8,143 bases of DNA. It comes from Bacillota bacterium. GTDB lineage: Bacteria; Bacillota; UBA4882; UBA10575. The DNA lies in NCBI GenBank assembly GCA_003511465.1, contig DOID01000009.1, positions 3,328 through 11,470 on the forward strand, given 5' to 3'. The position numbers and the translations under genes were made by a program. The number at the start of each line of letters is the position of its first letter. The stretch's first letter is position 1. The notes under the pieces are model-generated. The model was not told where the DNA came from and made no database searches. It worked only from the letters and a program-made list of their open reading frames with translations. Shown piece after piece: positions 5,319 to 8,143 of this stretch.

Positions 5319-6497
5319 ATGCCCCAACCCGCTTTCGGGTCAAAATCCCTTTTTATCCTTTCTTTTTTCGCTTTGATTACCACTCTCAACCTCGAGCTCG
5401 CAATCCCGCTTAGCGATCCGAAAAGCCCACCTTCTCCCCAAGGGGTCACCCTTACCGCCGTGGGGGATCTAGTCATGCACATGCCCGTCGTAAACTCCGC
5501 TTTTTCAGCCAAAACACACCGCTATGATTTTCGGCCGATCTTTCAAGAAATAAAGTCCCAGTTGGGAGCGGCTGATATCACGGTTGGGGTTTTGGAGACG
5601 ACCCTGACTGATGAGCATCATCTCCAATCCGGTTACCCTCGTTTCCATACCTCTTACCAACTGGCGGAAGCCTTACGTTGGGCCGGTTTCGATCTTGTTT
5701 TTACGGCTCACAATCATGCTTTGGACCAGGGGGTCTCCGGGATTAACAGCTCCCTTACCCATTTAGAAACCGTTGGTCTCCCCGCAACCGGTACCCGCCA
5801 GAGCAGCCAGCAAAAGCCCTATTACATAATGGAAGTCAATGGACTAAAGCTGGCTTTCTTCTCTTATACGACCTTGACCAACGGCCTCAACCTGCCATCC
5901 GCTCAACGCTGGGCTCTGAATACCTTAGATTTCAATAAAATCGGATGGGAGATTCTGCAAGCAAAAGCTGCTGGGGTGGATGGGATCATCATGGCGCTCC
6001 ATACCGGCAATGAGTACGCCCGTTATCCTTCACCAGCCGACCAGCAGCTCTATCAACGTTTATGTGCATTGGGGGTCGATGTGATCCTGGGTAGTCACGT
6101 TCATGTGATCAGGCCCCTAGAAAAAGTGATGATCAAAGACCCTTTCAGCACCTACTCGAAAACCTGTTTGATCGCCTATTCCCTGGGCAATTTCCTTTCT
6201 AACCAGCGCTGGCAGTACAGTGACTGCGGATTAATGCTCACCCTGCACCTGCAGAAAAAACTATGGCCGCCGGGGCTCGAAATTAAACTGCTAAACTGTA
6301 CTCCCTTGTTCGTCCACCGCGATTACCAGGGTTACCGGATTCTGACAGTCGCCCCACCGGAAAAACCAGATCCTACGCCGGCTTCCGCCCTACCCACACC
6401 CCTCCAGGAAAAGCTCCGGGAAGTTTGGTCTGATACGGAAGAGATCCTCTTCGACTGGCCGGGCGGGATCAAACAGCTCCACCCGCCCTTTTTCTAG
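5319..6497 (+). CDS. Exported CapA-family (PgsA-like) metallophosphatase-fold protein
   Basis: A 392-residue member of the CapA family, named after poly-gamma-glutamate synthesis proteins; most members outside capsule operons have no proven role. An N-terminal hydrophobic segment (about 10-29) is a signal peptide or membrane anchor. The metallophosphatase-like motifs come in the expected order: VGD (D50), LETTL (E93), TAHNHALDQG (H131, N132, H133), ALHTGNEY (H228), GSHVHV (H260, H262) and YSLGNF (N291). Some positions depart from the usual CapA form: VLE instead of NLE, HTG instead of HWG, GSHVH instead of GHHPH. ATG 5319 has a GGGGGTGA site 7 nt upstream. No capB/C/pgs genes are adjacent, so polyglutamate synthesis is not supported; a cell-envelope role is inferred. 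Its terminator lies inside its last codons. Confidence 0.88.
   Translation: MPQPAFGSKSLFILSFFALITTLNLELAIPLSDPKSPPSPQGVTLTAVGDLVMHMPVVNSAFSAKTHRYDFRPIFQEIKSQLGAADITVGVLETTLTDEHHLQSGYPRFHTSYQLAEALRWAGFDLVFTAHNHALDQGVSGINSSLTHLETVGLPATGTRQSSQQKPYYIMEVNGLKLAFFSYTTLTNGLNLPSAQRWALNTLDFNKIGWEILQAKAAGVDGIIMALHTGNEYARYPSPADQQLYQRLCALGVDVILGSHVHVIRPLEKVMIKDPFSTYSKTCLIAYSLGNFLSNQRWQYSDCGLMLTLHLQKKLWPPGLEIKLLNCTPLFVHRDYQGYRILTVAPPEKPDPTPASALPTPLQEKLREVWSDTEEILFDWPGGIKQLHPPFF
6461..6494 (+). terminator. Intrinsic terminator encoded inside the end of the CapA-like gene
   Basis: GGGCGGG (6461-6467) pairs with CCCGCCC (6482-6488): 7 GC pairs with a 14-nt loop, then TTTTTC (6489-6494). The whole element precedes the TAG stop at 6495-6497 and encodes the last dozen residues (GGIKQLHPPFF is its core). 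RNA release would fall at or just past the stop codon. Confidence 0.8.
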
Positions 6498-6512
6498 CCC
6501 GATCGGCGATCA

Positions 6513-7595
6513 TCAACTGGGCTGTTTTAGCTTTTCAATGATGGCATCCGCCATCTCACTGGTCCCCACTGCGGTCGGATCGTTCCGATCTGCCTTCAGA
6601 TCATAAGTAACGGACTTCCCTTCCCAGATCACCGTAGCAAGAGCTTGCTCCAAACGGTCGGCTGCCGCTTCCTCCCCTAGATGCCGTAGCATCAAAACAC
6701 CAGACAAAATCATCGCACCAGGGTTTACTTTGTTTAAGCCCTTATATTTGGGTGCCGAACCATGGGTCGGTTCGAAGAGGGCCACTTCGGTCCCGATATT
6801 TGCTCCCGGGGCGACCCCAAGACCCCCCACTAGTCCGGCGCAAACATCAGAAACAATATCCCCATAAAGATTGGGTAAGACCAAGACATCAAAATACTCG
6901 GGACGTTGCACCAGCTGCATGCAGAGGGCGTCCACTAAAACCTCATTATATTCAATTTCGCCTTCGTACTCTTGCGCGATTTCCCGCCCAACGCGGAAAA
7001 AAAGGCCGTCCGTATATTTCATAATATTGGCTTTCGCCACCGCTGTTACTTTCCGTCGTCCGTGACGGCGAGCATATTCAAAGGCATACCGAATAATCCG
7101 TTCACTTCTGGCGCGGGAAATCGGTTTGATGGAAATGGCCGAGGCCGGATGGATCTTTCCCGCCGGGGCCATCTCAATAATCCGTTTTGCTTCCGGGGTC
7201 TCCGCGTCAAATTCCACACCGGCGTACAGGTCTTCCGTATTCTCCCGCACTAAAACCAGGTCGATGTCGGAGTAACGGGAACGAACTCCCGGGTAGGATT
7301 TGCAGGGCCTGACACAAGCATAAAGGTCCAGGGATTGCCGTAAAGCCACGTTCACACTGCGAAACCCGGTGCCGATCGGCGTCGTGATTGGTCCCTTCAA
7401 AGCCACTTTGTTGCGGCGAATTGAAGCTAGCACCTCATCGGGGAGGGGCGTGCCTTTCTCCTCCAACACATCAACACCGGCCTCCTGTACCTCCCATTCC
7501 AGATCTACGCCAGTCGCCTCGAGCACCCTTTTGGTGGCAGCAGTGAGTTCTGGTCCGGTCCCATCCCCCGGAATTAAAGTAATTCGATAAGACAA
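6513..7595 (-). CDS. icd: Isocitrate dehydrogenase (NAD(P), isocitrate/isopropylmalate family)
   Basis: Oxidative decarboxylation of isocitrate to 2-oxoglutarate in the TCA pathway; cytoplasmic, 360 residues. The substrate-site residues are those of isocitrate rather than isopropylmalate enzymes: SVNVALR (80-86), R96, RENTEDLYAG (117-126), K188 and the metal aspartates D246 and D250. Coenzyme positions equivalent to E. coli K344/Y345/V351/Y391/R395 are K283/Y284/V290/Y331/A335: four NADP-type residues and one lost arginine. NADP use or dual specificity is therefore plausible, although short family members are often called NAD-dependent. The start is TTG at 7595, with AAGGAG 8 nt upstream. It follows the dCMP deaminase by 59 bp on the same strand and is convergent with the CapA-like gene. 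An isopropylmalate or homoisocitrate role is less likely. Confidence 0.88.
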   Translation of the reverse strand: MSYRITLIPGDGTGPELTAATKRVLEATGVDLEWEVQEAGVDVLEEKGTPLPDEVLASIRRNKVALKGPITTPIGTGFRSVNVALRQSLDLYACVRPCKSYPGVRSRYSDIDLVLVRENTEDLYAGVEFDAETPEAKRIIEMAPAGKIHPASAISIKPISRARSERIIRYAFEYARRHGRRKVTAVAKANIMKYTDGLFFRVGREIAQEYEGEIEYNEVLVDALCMQLVQRPEYFDVLVLPNLYGDIVSDVCAGLVGGLGVAPGANIGTEVALFEPTHGSAPKYKGLNKVNPGAMILSGVLMLRHLGEEAAADRLEQALATVIWEGKSVTYDLKADRNDPTAVGTSEMADAIIEKLKQPS

Positions 7596-7654
7596 ATAAA
7601 TCGCTCCTTCCGGATAATTGTTTAGTTTTGGTAATGGACAAACCTAGTTTATCC

Positions 7655-8143
7655 TCAATAACCATGCATATTATCTTCCACCCAGACTCCCCGGTCCTCT
7701 TTTACCCAATCCTGTACCGCATAACGAACTACTCCCCCGTCGGGCCCATCAGCCACCACCCACTCGATACCGGCATTAATAATCATTCTTGAACATATTT
7801 TACAAGGCCGTACACCGCTAACCCGGTGACCGGTCGTAGGAGAGAGGCAAGCCAAATAAAGGGTGGCGCCGATCATCTCGGTCCGTGAGGCATGGATCAG
7901 CGCATTCATCTCCGCATGAACCGAACGGCAAAGTTCATACCTTTCCCCGGAAGGTATCCCGGCTTTCTCCCGCGGACAATCATTCAAGTCGATACAATTA
8001 ACACTACCACGGGAAGCGCCAACGTAACCGGTACTGATGATCTGATCGGCTTGGACGATAATCGCACCAAAATGCCGCCGCAAACAAGTTGATCTTCTCG
8101 CCACCGCCGCCGCGATATCCAAGTAATAATGGTCTTTATCCGG
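7655..8143 (-). CDS. comEB: Deoxycytidylate (dCMP) deaminase, 5' end missing
   Basis: Zinc enzyme converting dCMP to dUMP, the precursor of dTMP. 162 residues are in the window. The reading frame is open to the right edge, where PDKDHYYLDIAAAVARRSTC matches the usual family N-terminus (cf. RPSWDEYFMEIA). The TTG at 8122 is therefore not the start, and only a few residues lie outside. The zinc and catalytic site is complete: HAE (H76, E78 in window numbering) and PCKIC (C114, C117). The Cys-rich insert before HAE is typical of dCMP deaminase rather than of the tRNA or guanine deaminases. It may be co-transcribed with the isocitrate dehydrogenase gene. The symbol follows the Bacillus name; no competence genes are visible here. 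Confidence 0.92.
   Translation of the reverse strand, partial: PDKDHYYLDIAAAVARRSTCLRRHFGAIIVQADQIISTGYVGASRGSVNCIDLNDCPREKAGIPSGERYELCRSVHAEMNALIHASRTEMIGATLYLACLSPTTGHRVSGVRPCKICSRMIINAGIEWVVADGPDGGVVRYAVQDWVKEDRGVWVEDNMHGY

Noticed and set aside
5207..5512. 101-residue minus-strand open frame covering the dgt/CapA spacer
   Set aside because: Most of it overlaps the CapA-like signal-peptide region on the opposite strand; no domain and no clear ribosome binding site.
6496..6527. Second hairpin (AGCCC/GGGCT followed by GTTTT) after the CapA-like gene
   Set aside because: Short stem with an 18-nt loop and overlapping the icd 3' end; the embedded hairpin at 6461-6494 explains termination better.
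8120..8122. TTG as start of the dCMP deaminase
   Set aside because: The frame stays open upstream to the window edge with conserved family residues, so the true start is outside.

Overview
The window is ordinary bacterial chromosome, most likely from a Gram-positive Firmicute of the Clostridia/Peptococcaceae kind. Three things point that way: an S-layer homology (SLH) surface protein, a Bacillus/Clostridium-type LexA (DinR) operator in front of dinB, and strong GGAGG-type ribosome binding sites used with many GTG/TTG starts. Base composition looks close to 50% GC. No rRNA, tRNA, CRISPR array, phage or insertion sequence is visible, and species cannot be decided from the sequence.

Layout: (1) 1-204, a structured-looking leader with two copies of a 27-bp direct repeat that each fold as a hairpin, ahead of (2) an exported SLH protein on + (205-1398) with its own terminator. 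(3) Convergent to it are three genes on the minus strand, transcribed from right to left: a dGTPase-family HD phosphohydrolase (5119-3923), DNA polymerase IV (3848-2682, own promoter with LexA box) and an exported L,D-transpeptidase (2591-1491). (4) A divergent intergenic region (5120-5318) with a 20-bp palindrome separates dgt from a CapA-family exported metallophosphatase-like gene on + (5319-6497), whose intrinsic terminator is built into the last codons. (5) Convergent to that, on minus, are an isocitrate dehydrogenase (7595-6513) and a dCMP deaminase whose 5' end runs off the right edge (8143-7655).

Two themes recur. One is the cell envelope: the SLH protein, L,D-transpeptidase and CapA-like protein all carry export signals. 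The other is nucleotide pools and DNA damage: dCMP deaminase feeds dTMP synthesis, the dGTPase family hydrolyses dNTPs, and Pol IV is the SOS translesion polymerase. Isocitrate dehydrogenase is central metabolism. The order looks like housekeeping neighbours rather than a dedicated system. I do not see a clearly new multi-gene system. The least explained parts are the repeat-hairpin leader and the three-copy C-terminal repeat of the SLH protein.
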